Assembly (NCBI RefSeq): GCF_018294505.1
Contig: NC_057812.1
Location: 56,464,074-56,528,073 of the forward strand
Reading direction: 5' to 3'
Origin: Triticum aestivum
Taxonomy: Eukaryota; Streptophyta; Magnoliopsida; Poales; Poaceae
Length of the DNA stretch: 64,000 nt
The number at the start of each line of letters is the position of its first letter. Position 1 is the stretch's first letter. The notes under the pieces were generated by a model. It ran no database searches, was not told the origin of the DNA, and saw only the letters and a list, made by a program, of their open reading frames with translations. A program made the position numbers and the translations under genes. Positions 34,773-45,200 of this stretch are shown here, piece by piece.

Positions 34773-35425
34773 TGCCAGGACCGAACTAGAGACGGTCGCT
34801 AAAATTTAGAAAACAGGGGGGAAATCACTCAATTTGGTGGCGAATTGGGGGAATCGATTGCGGTGGATCTGAGCCACAAAACTAGGGTTCGCCAGTCGGA
34901 ACACGGCGGCTTTAGGGGCCAAGCCCAATTACATCCAGAATGCCCTCTCCACAAGCCGGAGGAGGGTTTAAAAAAGGTTAGCAGGTGAAAAGCGAGATAG
35001 TGACAGGTTCAGTCATTACAGAGCTGAGGTAAAGTTCAAAAGAGAGGTTACAACCACTGGAATCGCTCATCTTGAGATCTACGGTTGAGCGCGAAGCGTT
35101 ACGCCCACCGGCATCGTAGGATCGCAGATCGACAGTTGCTATGCTCTTGGGCAAACCCGCCGGCATCGTAGGATCGCAGATCGACAGTCGCTATGCTCTT
35201 GGGCAAACAAAACAGTACTGCTATGATTCTAACTGTTGTCGCTGGTATTCCTGTCCTGACACTTCGCCAGAACGCTCGCCCTGCCGGGGCAGTGCGACCT
35301 GCCGACCATCCATGGCGGCCCCTACTGCTTCTTCCCATGATCGCTAGCTTGTTCATGAAAACATCGTGTGAGTGAATAAGCAGCATGGCACATCCGTTGA
35401 TGGCTGTTATGCTGACATAGTGACA
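34773..35425 (-). repeat. Probable 5' LTR of chromovirus-type element
   Basis: Read on the minus strand, this block starts TGTCACTATGTCAGC and ends GGTCCTGGCA, directly before the degenerate primer-binding site. That gives an LTR of about 650 bp, typical of small-LTR chromoviruses. A TATA-like CCTTTTTTAAACC lies at about 34978-34966. The other LTR is outside the window, so the boundaries are estimates. It contains a 52-bp tandem duplication (35108-35211). Confidence 0.5.
35108..35211. repeat. 52-bp tandem duplication
   Basis: Units 35108-35159 and 35160-35211 (starting CCGGCATCGTAGGATCGCAG) are nearly identical. They lie inside the putative chromovirus LTR, about 400 bp beyond the XRCC1 stop codon. 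Open frames crossing it repeat the same peptide and are artefacts. Confidence 0.9.
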
Positions 35426-35599
35426 TGCGTAAGTGCGCGATAAAGAGAATAAAAAAAATACTTGACCAAGAACAGCACAATTTGAAAATTTAAGCTTATC
35501 AATCCTCGACAACAGCGATTCGATCACTGCCGACCGTACCATCCTCACTCATATACAGCCAGGGTTCTTCTCTTCAGAAACAAACTAACATTTCCCGAC
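35426..35599 (-). other. XRCC1 3' UTR region
   Basis: About 170 bases lie between the XRCC1 stop codon and the putative Gypsy LTR. On the minus strand they include an AT-rich stretch (TATTTTTTTTATTC, about 35462-35449) that could act as a plant polyadenylation region. Transcription past this point would enter the retroelement in sense orientation. Confidence 0.4.
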
Positions 35600-38500
35600 C
35601 TAGCTACTACTAATCCCCGAGAACTGTCTACAAGCGAGGTCGATCTCTTCCTCCGTCATCTCAATTGTATCATCGCTGTCATACTCAGCGTCGTCCGTCC
35701 CAGCCTTCCCGGGGCGCTCCTTGCCCTTCTTGTCACCACCGTCCATGTGCGCAAGCTCGGCCTGGTAGATTTTCTTGCATTTGGTTGCTAGTTTGGCCAG
35801 CTGCTCTTTAGACAGCGATGAGCCCTCTCTGTCCAGCCGCACTAGCTCGTCCACAACATGGGGGACGAAGCTCCACTGCTCCGCCACTCCGCTGATATCC
35901 TACAAAAAAGTAGATCATGATCATTGGTCAGCCACCCGAGAGTATACCGCATTTCCAATGAGAAACACAACAGATCTTCGTAAACATGTTTGGTACACTG
36001 GGTTTCACTGCTGGAAACATAATCACAAATTAACAATAAGTCAATGGCAATTTGACCCAGATCAACAATTGCCCTCTAGGCAAGCATCATTTTAATGTGT
36101 TCAGGTTACTTAAGGCTGGTACCTCAGTCCGCATGTGTACTAATACAAATCACCAAGATATTGAGTAGTACATTCTTTCTTTGTTGATGATACTTGGAAG
36201 TAATAGAAAAGTAACTCAAAAGACCTGCATATATCTAAATAATGAGTGGTGTGCATTCCTTACATTGCCTTGCTCAAGGGATTCAATGGCATCCTGAAGA
36301 CAAGTGATAACCCCTTCAGCAGCTATTGCCTTTAATTCGTTTGGCTCTGGCTGCAAGACAAGAAGCCAGGCAAGTCAATATAACAGCAATCATCATTCCC
36401 ATTGCATTAACATATCTAGGACAAGTCGACCAAATAGTAAACAAAACTGTCTGCTGCTCTACAATTTGCTAGCAACAGTGATGCATCACCATTGTTTAGT
36501 TGTTCGTTCCATCATGACAGATAATATGCATTGCATTTTGTTATATTAGCCTAAGAAAATGCTAATCTCATTTACATTAGGTAAAATGGAAAAGTCTGAT
36601 CAATTCGTGCAGATCATCTCTATGGTAGCCATACATTGATTGTAAAAGTACTTTATTACATACCAAACCTGAGGCTGAAATATTATTAAACAAAAAACTA
36701 AGACCATAAGGAGGCTTGAAAGTTGAAATATAATTTCATCACCATCACCTGATCATTTTATTATCCCCACAATTGCTCACCTTCTCTTCTTGGCTCTCCA
36801 ACCAAGATATTGTCTTTGCAAAATCATCCATTGCCCATTGTTTAATTTTTGAAGGCGAAAATTGTTTGTTTATAGCATCTGAACGTCCTGCCTGTAGAAA
36901 AGAGACTATTATGAGGTCCTGTAGAAAGGAAGCATATTGAGATGCTTCTGGGACAAGTATTGCCTGTGTGTTGTTCCATTCATGAAAATCTAAACATAGA
37001 CTGTGTTATAATTTAGATGTCATTACCTATTTAATGCCTCTGAGAAGTCATTTGTTTTCAAGGAACATATTTTTTTTTTGTGAGTGGTTTTCAAGAAACA
37101 TCAATATCATCCCACAGTACATTATATTTTATCAAATGCATCTTAGCATATGCAGGTTGGAAGTTACTATCAACTATGGTCAGTTTATTCTGATGGTCAG
37201 TCTGGAACCTGGATCACGTACAACCTACCTTCGTTCCCTTGAAATTTTATGTGTTAATATCCTCCACCAGATATAGAAGATTGGAGGGGTTGCTCAAAAG
37301 CACATTCGTTTTAACTAATCTGAACAGTGGGAAATCCAATTAAAACATGTGCTTACACACTCTTCTCTCTTGCCGGGCCTCATTGCTTTTGCTTTGTTTC
37401 TTGCTTCCTTGTGGAAACATCCAAGTTCAGGTAAGATAAACCTACCAGCTAATAGTTACTACAGAGAAGAAATTGTTTATATGGCATATTAAACAGGCTT
37501 CTGGCAAAGCATGGTTCTTGACTGTTCACTAATTTATTTTGAACAGACCTTAGTGGCAGCAGAGGGCGGTGTCTTAGCATGAGTCTTCTCAGGTTGCTTT
37601 TCATGCTCTTTACGTGGCTTCTTCTGATCTACAACATGATGATAAAACAAAATTAAACAAATAGAACTTTATATTTAATTGGCTACTTCAAATTCAAAAG
37701 TACACAAGGAAAAAGTAGTAAAGTAACAGAGCTGCAAATATCATTTAAATTTTATAAATTAGTTAATGGGCATCAAATGGTTCTTTATTAAGCTTACCGA
37801 AACTAAATCCTAGTTCTTCCATTACCATAACCAAGTCTACAGCGATGTTTGGCATGTGTTACTAACTGAGCATCACTAAATTACTCCCATCAGTGGGAGT
37901 ATGGGACAAAGTGTAGTTGCTCCCTCTTCCCATGGGGAGGGTAGCCCGAACCCATAACCAGGGAAATTACAAAAAACTAAGTTTTAGAAAGCACCTTCTT
38001 GAGCTATCTGAAAAGTGATAAAATGGTATCACACTGACATAGTCCACAGGCAAAGGATAAAAGTTCAAAGATCGAACTTTTTCACGTTAATTTGCATATT
38101 GTCTAAATCACAAAGAAGTTATAGGGCAGAACCCAAATATGCCACATTGGTAAGAGAAAAACAATAATATGGTCTTAAGAGCACCTAATGAAAGAAATAA
38201 GCTCAAATAAACTATGTTGATAAAACTTTATCTTGGATGAAAGAATTTACCACCTTGACTGGAATCAACTGGCACTTTATTTTTGCGCCATGGATTTCCA
38301 GCATGCATAAGGTAAGGCTCAATATCAACGAGTTTTCTTTGGCTGTGAGATTCTGAGATCCATTCCTAGAACAAGTAAAAATGATAAGAAACTATCGTGT
38401 TGCTCCAGGAAAACCAAATCCAACTTATCTAATGTTAAGATGTATGACAAAGTAAGCTGGACTAAGGTTTCTGTTTATCCATATCGAGGCTAACTTTTTA

Positions 38501-39584
38501 AGTGTACCTATGAGCAGAGTACTAAGCTTGTTTGATATGCAGCTAATCTTGTCATAAATTTAATTGCTTAATTAGCATGGACAAGGCAATAGATATGGCT
38601 TGAAGAGAACCGAGGAGCCCAGTGTCTCCATGGAACTATTGAGAGAGCTAGTCTTCTTGTGGCACATAGTTGCTCTCAGACCATCGAAGACGTAGAAACA
38701 TATAGTGCATGATGACATAGCTATATTAAGCATGGATCACTGGAGTGCAGATGAAACAGTACACATTCTGTATGTGACTCTTTCCTTTCTTTGCATTCCG
38801 AATGACATTTTGGTCAGTATGTTGCAGAAATAAGGGTATCTGAATCTATCAGTTGAATGCTTACAACAGCACGAATATGAAATCATGAACACATGCCATC
38901 ATCAATTAGAAAGATTCATAACAGAGAAGCGAATAGCAAATGCCAAGGGGCTATGGACTACCTACTTTAATCTGTAAAATCAATCACATTATGCACGAAT
39001 GAAGGGATGTCAAGTCAACCATAAACAAAACACTATAAGTCAAGTATTTCTCCCTTGATGATAAAGAATCTTTGAAGAAAAAACTAGCTACAATGATCAC
39101 AACTAAAAGGAAAAAGAACCTTAGCGACGATGGTTCCATTCTCCGACTGGACTTGCCGAAACTTGGGGGTGTTGGCAAACGCGCAGACAAGAAGCGTGCA
39201 ATCATCAGACCAATCGGGCCGGTACACCGCCCCCATATCCAGCGCCTGGGAGCGCAGCCTGCCCCTCTCGGGGTTCACGAACCCTGACAGCACAAAGACC
39301 ACACCATCCTGCCCAACAAAACGCACGGAGTCATCGCCGCATCCAGCAATCCACACAGATCAACACGCATCCCATTGTATGCAGAGGGGGCTCCGGACAA
39401 GCACCAAGAGTTTGGAGAAATCCGGCCCTGCTTGAGCCCTCTTGTGGGTCTCCTCCGCGTGATTCTTCTTGCCTGGACTTCCCCCGCCTCCGCCTCCGCC
39501 GCCGCCGCCGTCGCCGGAGCCCATCCAGGAGGGTAGGCTCCTCTTGCCCTTGCCATTGCCCGGATCCGAGCTCGATCCCGGCAT
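35600..39584 (-). CDS. XRCC1: XRCC1-like DNA repair scaffold, 8 exons
   Basis: Coding exons on the minus strand are 39584-39405, 39308-39120, 38365-38254, 37628-37549, 37407-37357, 36891-36781, 36350-36264 and 35899-35600. Phases agree across every junction and all introns are GT-AG, giving 1110 nt and 369 aa, close to the roughly 350 aa of Arabidopsis XRCC1. Residues 1-60 are basic and Gly-rich (KRSLPSWMG near the start). Residues about 58-145 form one BRCT domain (DGVVFVLSGFVNPERG ... EWISESHSQRKLVDIEPYLM). A Lys-rich linker follows, then a C-terminal part with SWLESQEEK, IAAEGVITCLQDAIESL and YDSDDTIEMTEEEIDLA, which is strongly conserved in plants. Plant XRCC1 lacks the polymerase-beta-binding N-terminal domain and the second BRCT of animals. 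It is a nuclear scaffold in single-strand-break and base-excision repair, including after active DNA demethylation. The gene looks intact. It is divergent from COPB2, and a Gypsy LTR lies about 175 bp past its stop codon. The fifth exon is short (17 codons) and has a weak AAG acceptor; it is the least certain. Confidence 0.93.
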
Positions 39585-39939
39585 TACGGCGTGGATACGG
39601 AACCTGTCCCAGAACCACCCGGGTCAGAAAGGCTGGATCAACGGATTCCGGGCCGAATCGGCAGATTCAAATCGAGGTTTCGGGAGGTTGATACCTGAGA
39701 TTTGGGCTACTGACGCCACGCCCTGATTCCCCCGAGCTCGCCGTCCACCATGGAGAGTTCCCTGCGAGTTTCGATTTGACTAGCCAAGACGAAGGGCTTC
39801 TCGAGGTCACAAGAAAAAAAAAAGAGAATACGGGCCGATCGAGCCTCCGTGACCCGTCTGGCCCAGGGTATTTTTGGGCCAGAAGAACTGAGCCATAAAG
39901 TTGGTAGATGTGTTTTTTTCTATTCCCTCAAAAAAATGT
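39585..39939. promoter_or_regulatory. XRCC1 upstream region
   Basis: These 355 bases upstream of the XRCC1 start codon should hold its 5' UTR and proximal promoter. No clear TATA box is seen; the region is of mixed composition, GC-rich near the gene. It ends where the Mutator-like sequence begins. Confidence 0.4.
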
Positions 39940-41985
39940 GTTCTTTTCTAAGAAAGTATAGTTTTCCCCCAAATCACCCCTCGCGGATCAATATCCCCCT
40001 CAACTTTCATACCTGATAAATCACCCCCTCAAATGTCTAAAACCGGATCAATTACCCCCCTAAGGTGTTTTGGACAGAATTTTGGGTGGTTTTCACCCAT
40101 CCCATGCTGACTGGACTCGCTGAGTTGGCAAAGTGAAATTGAGGTGGTTTCTTAGAAGTGTGCGGATCAATCAGGTGTAGTTCGCCCTTTCTTGTCGGCT
40201 GCCCCTCTCATCCCCTCGAGTACACCGGTGTTGCCGCCTACCATCGCTAGTGGCGTCGACTACGCTGTCAGCAGTGCTCGCCGCCAGCATGACAGGAGAG
40301 GAGCCCCCTGATTCCTTCCTCTGCTCCTTTGTCATGGCAGGAGGCGCAGGTCATCGGAGAAGGTCTAGGGTTTTTGCAAAAACCGCTGCCCATGGCATCG
40401 GTTTTGGTTGCCATGGCAAGATTTTTGCGGTCTATTGTGTGTGAATGGTTGCCATGGTAGCCATCTTGTGTGGCATGGGAGCCTAAATCAGGCAAGTTCT
40501 AGCAAAACTGATGAATTTTTGTAGTTATTATTAGTTGTATTCAGAAGATATGTATAATATTGAAAGAGGTCAATGCAAAGGGAATTTCAGTTACAAATTG
40601 CATTGGCTTGCTCCAGGAAAAACACTGACTGATTGGTTGCTGTTTTTACGTGATGATGCAACAGTTCAGAACATGGACAATGCAACACCTCTTGGGGAAT
40701 ATGCAGAGATCTTTGTGGAGAAAGTGTTGATGCATAATTCAGATATGGCAATTTTGTGAAGAAGAGATGATGGATTTGGATAACACTCATATGGTGCCAG
40801 TTGTAGTTGATGAAACCTATTGCACTCATAGAGGTATCAAGTTTTCTCCGATCAATGTGAAGGCTATGGACACAGAACAGGTGGATGAAATGATGTTAGA
40901 GGAGTATGCCATTGTTGCATAACAAAAACATGTTGAGGCAGAAAAAGGTGCTGAAATGCAAGTGTCAGATGTTGTGGAACGGTTTAAACAAACTTCTGCA
41001 TATGAAGAAAATCTTAGGATCATACAAAATACTCAAACCTCTATAAGTAAGTATGAAAGTCGTGTGAAGATTAAAAAAGGTAGACCCACTAAACTACTAC
41101 AAGAAGAAGGGAAAACCAGTTGAGATATCTGAATGAGAAACTTACAACACCAGTTCCTGTCTCACATGCTAAAAAAGCAACACCAGTAGCTGCACATGCT
41201 CTCCCGGAACATCAACACAAGCAACTACAACAGCTGAAACATCAACAACAACACCAGGTCCTGCCAGAATAGCAGTACAAAAATTATTTAACTTTACGAG
41301 TTTCATACCAAAATTCAGTACTATAGATCTTCATTTCATAATAACTGACAAAAACAGTGAGCAACTCTGGAAACATCATTACACATTCACTTCACAACAT
41401 ATCACTTCAGTTCAACATAACATGAAACATGAAACATATGTTTTTCTCATACACCTAATGTTCATCAGTCACATCTTGTACACAACATAAAACATCACAG
41501 AGACAATGCAACAAAAGATAGCAAACTTGTACTTTAATTTGCTTCTCTCAAATTCCTTCTAAAAAGACATCCATTTCTTCAAAATGTATGGCCTTTAGAT
41601 ACATGACATAAACATCAACATCTATAATGTTGCACTTGGCCTCCATCAGAGATTGCTCCAACTGTGCATTATTGGGCTTTAGTTTCCTAACATCTATCAG
41701 GTGGTTAAGAACATCGCTCAGGTCACCTACTAGCCTATTGACGAACTTATCAAGGTGGTCGTCATGCCACTTGAAGAACCGCTGGTCCACACCCTAGTCG
41801 ACGAAAAAGAAGTCCAGCCACATGACCAATTGAAGAACTCAATCAGGAACATATTTTTTCAGCTCCACAAACCAGAAAATTGCTACAGTTGTAGTACCGT
41901 TGACCAGGATTATTCGGTATTAGAGTGGAGGGTGAAATTGAGCGGGTGGGGGTGAAATTGATCAGGTTGCTTTCTGCGAAAGTAT
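39940..41985 (+). mobile_element. Decayed Mutator-like element between genes
   Basis: The left end (AGAAAGTATAGTTTTCCCCCAAATC..., about 39949 on) and the reverse complement of the right end (about 41983-41905) share a loose CAGAAAG...AATC/TTTCACCCC pattern, suggesting eroded inverted repeats. Inside, 40535-40759 encodes LHWLAPGKTLTDWLLFLRDD, which resembles the N-terminal domain of plant MuDR-type transposases (WLxPGKxLxDGLxxL). The frame then runs, with stops, through an acidic region to about 41120. The catalytic DDE part is absent. A minus-strand frame at 41548-41790 (QRFFKWHDDHLDKF) may be another remnant. Ends and target duplication could not be fixed. Confidence 0.5.
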
Positions 41986-42237
41986 TAAACCACCAGGTAC
42001 TTATTTGAAACGTTCCAAAATAAAAAAAATACGCACAAAACCCCCTCCTCCCTCGCCTCCCCATCTCTCCTACCACCCCGCTTCGCTCCTCCACCGAGCT
42101 CGCGCGATCCGGCTCGCCCCCTCGCCGCCTCGCCGCGCAGCGCCGCGAGGAGCCACCGCCCCCGCCGACGCGGATCTCCGGTGCTCGGCCCGTCCCCGCC
42201 GCCCGATCGCCCCGCCGTCCGCCGCGCCGTCGCCGCC
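41986..42237 (+). promoter_or_regulatory. COPB2 proximal promoter and 5' UTR
   Basis: The 250 bases before the start codon are strongly C/T-rich (CCCTCCTCCCTCGCCTCCCC and similar), as in the 5' leaders of broadly expressed plant genes. The A-rich AAAATAAAAAAAAT at about 42017-42030 is the only TATA-like run. The start-codon context is GCCGCCATGG. Confidence 0.5.
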
Positions 42238-45200
42238 ATGGTACGCGGATCTGAGCTCTTGCCCCCGCCCCTCCCGAATCTGTCTCCAGTTCGTTTTGCC
42301 GCAATTTTCGTGCTGCGCGCGCCGGGATCTGACCAGTGCTGTTGCCCTCTGCTTGTTGTTTCTGCAGCCGCTCAGGTTGGAGATCAAGGTGCGCCCCCGC
42401 TCGACCCCGTGCTGGATCTCGGTCCCGCTGTTCTGTTTTGGTTGCTGGTGTTGCTGTTGTTGTTCGCGTCGCGTGGGTTAGTTAGTTGGGCTTGGCCGGG
42501 AGCTGATTTGGTGTTCGTTTTTGTTTGTGTGATCAGAGGAAGTTCGCGCAGCGGTCCGAGAGGGTCAAGTCGGTGGATCTGCACCCCACGGAGCCATGGC
42601 AAGTGCTCGCGTTTTCCTGCTGTTCAGTACATTTCGGTCGCATTTGCACTGTCGGTGCTTGTCCTGTGATGTGCTACGGTTGATAACTTGGTTTTATGGT
42701 TTTTGCAATGGTGCAGGATCCTGGCGAGTTTGTACTCGGGGACTCTCTGCATCTGGGACTACCAGACGCAGGCAAGGCACTTGAGCTGTTTTTATCTTCA
42801 GTTTTGTTCCTGCTGTATGATGTTGAATCTCTTGAAGTAACTGTTAGGTACTTCAGTTCGTACTCATAACAATCGATCAAGTGCCAACACTACAGCTAAA
42901 AAAGTCAGACAAAGTACTCACACATGAATATAACATGATTAAGGCCTAATTGTTTCAACCCCTGAGGCTAGAGCTTGATTTCTGATGTATTTTCTGCTGT
43001 TCATGATCTGTATCCTTGCTCATTGGCCAGTCATGGAGAATTTCCCATGGCGTAATATTGATTATGTGCGGTAAGCTTGCGACAAGTAGAAAGTGCTGTA
43101 AGTAGTAAGAACTTCACCACCCAAGTATCACTCTTGTTAGATACTACTGATACCCTCTCGGCTGACACATATAGCTCGTTTTAGGCTTGTCACTGTAATC
43201 AAGGAGCAACTTCAAACTGCCATCACACTCTTCTTGCTCCTAAGTGCTCTAATTAATGCAAATTATTCCATTTTTGCACAAAATGACTCGATCCTGAAAT
43301 CGTGTTGATAGTTTAAACACCAATTACTGCTGAAACCCATGATGTAACGTATCTCCTCTTTTGGGGCCAAGTCTAGACTCCAGTGAGCATTACTGCATTG
43401 TTATTGTATTTTGAAAATATGAAATGGTGACATAAGTACGTCTTGTACTATTTCGTTATCTAGACTAGATTTAGTTGATCTATTTAGGATACATTAAGCC
43501 AAACTAATCTTCTTGAAATCATGTGTGGTGCCTTAGAATATATGCTAATTAGGTTTTAACAAGATGAATTATGCACATACAGTTTAGTACTCCCTCTGTC
43601 CCAAAATAAGTGTCGCTAATTAGGTTGTACTAAATCAGCGACACTTACTTTGGGACGGAGGGAATATGTCAAAAGCTTTGCCTGGCTCCTCTCCTCGTTT
43701 TTGTTGCTCAATATTATTTACAAATCTAATTCTTGACAAGTATATCTATGGAGTACTGCTGTATAAAAGTTTAAAAGCTGACTCCACAGAATTCGATTAT
43801 TTAACATGTTTGTTTTTGTATATGTTGCAGACCATGGTGAAATCATTTGAAGTTTCAGAGCTGCCAGGTATACAACATACATATCTTCACATGTAAATAG
43901 AAGTTGTGCTGAAAGTGGAATCTGGAACCGACTTAACTGTATGATGTATATTTGAACATAATTTCAGTGCGGTCGGCAAAATTTGTGTCAAGGAAACAAT
44001 GGGTTGTTGCCGGTGCAGATGATATGTTCATTCGTGTCTACAACTACAATACCATGGACAAAATTAAAGTTTTTGAGGCTCATACTGATTACATCAGATG
44101 TGTAGCAGTCCATCCAACTCTTCCATATATGCTGTCATCATCTGATGACATGTTGATAAAGCTTTGGGACTGGGACAAAGGGTGGATGTGCACTCAAATC
44201 TTTGAGGGGCATTCACACTATGTCATGCAGGTTACTTTCAATCCAAAGGATACTAACACTTTTGCAAGTGCATCTCTCGACCGCACTACAAAGGTCTGTT
44301 TCACACCCCCTCACATGCAGCGACATGTTAGTATGAGCCATGACTCATGATGTGGTCTTGTTCATTAATGCTTCTTAATCTGAAATGGCAGATATGGAGT
44401 TTGGGTTCTCCAGATCCAAATTTTACTCTAGATGGACATCAAAAGGGTGTGAACTGTGTTGATTACTTTACTGGTGGTGACAGACCCTATTTGATTACTG
44501 GTTCTGATGACTCCACTGCAAAGGTCTGTGTTTTGTACCCGCTGTAGTATTTTGAATCTTCAGATGTTGGTTCAATCCTAAGATGGATAATTATGATAAA
44601 CCAGGTCTGGGATTACCAAACCAAGAGCTGTGTTCAGACTCTTGAAGGCCATACACACAACATTTCTGCTGTTTGTTTCCATCCTGAGCTTCCTATAATC
44701 ATTACTGGATCGGAAGATGGGACAGTTCGTATATGGCATTCGACAACTTACAGGTTGCTTTCTTTTCTGCATCAATGTGTTAGTGCAAACTCTGGATCTA
44801 TCTTTCTTAGTTCTCATGTTGGTCACTTTACTTCTTACCCAGAGAAAATTTGATTACTGAAGCATTTCTTTAAAGTTTGGTTTAGAGATCTCTTGACTGT
44901 TTCTCAACAACCAGAATGTTACTAAACAACAGGCTTGACTCCCCTATGCAGGCACAATAAACTTTTAAGGCCCATGAGCATGACATCAATAGGCTTTTAG
45001 CGTTTGTTTGTACTCTTCTATGTTCAAACCCGTGGAATCTTATTAGTTTGCATGATGTGCTAACTTAAAGGGGTTAACTGTTTTGCCATCTTCAACATTC
45101 TCATCCTAGCATTTGTATGAAAAAGATAACTGTCATCATCAGGGTAATAATGAATTGAATATATTAATCAGTTTGCTTATTTGATATTTTTTGTAATAGT

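Noticed and set aside
1..35425. Integrated pararetrovirus
   Set aside because: All reverse-transcriptase regions have Copia or Gypsy motifs and are bounded by LTRs; no movement-protein or coat-protein signature of a plant virus was seen.
37880..37920. Short palindrome ACTCCCATCAGTGGGAGT in an XRCC1 intron
   Set aside because: An isolated inverted repeat of 7-8 bp with no target duplication or larger structure; expected by chance.
39469..39726. Plus-strand proline-rich ORF
   Set aside because: It is antisense to XRCC1 exon 1, whose Gly-rich segment reads as polyproline on the other strand.
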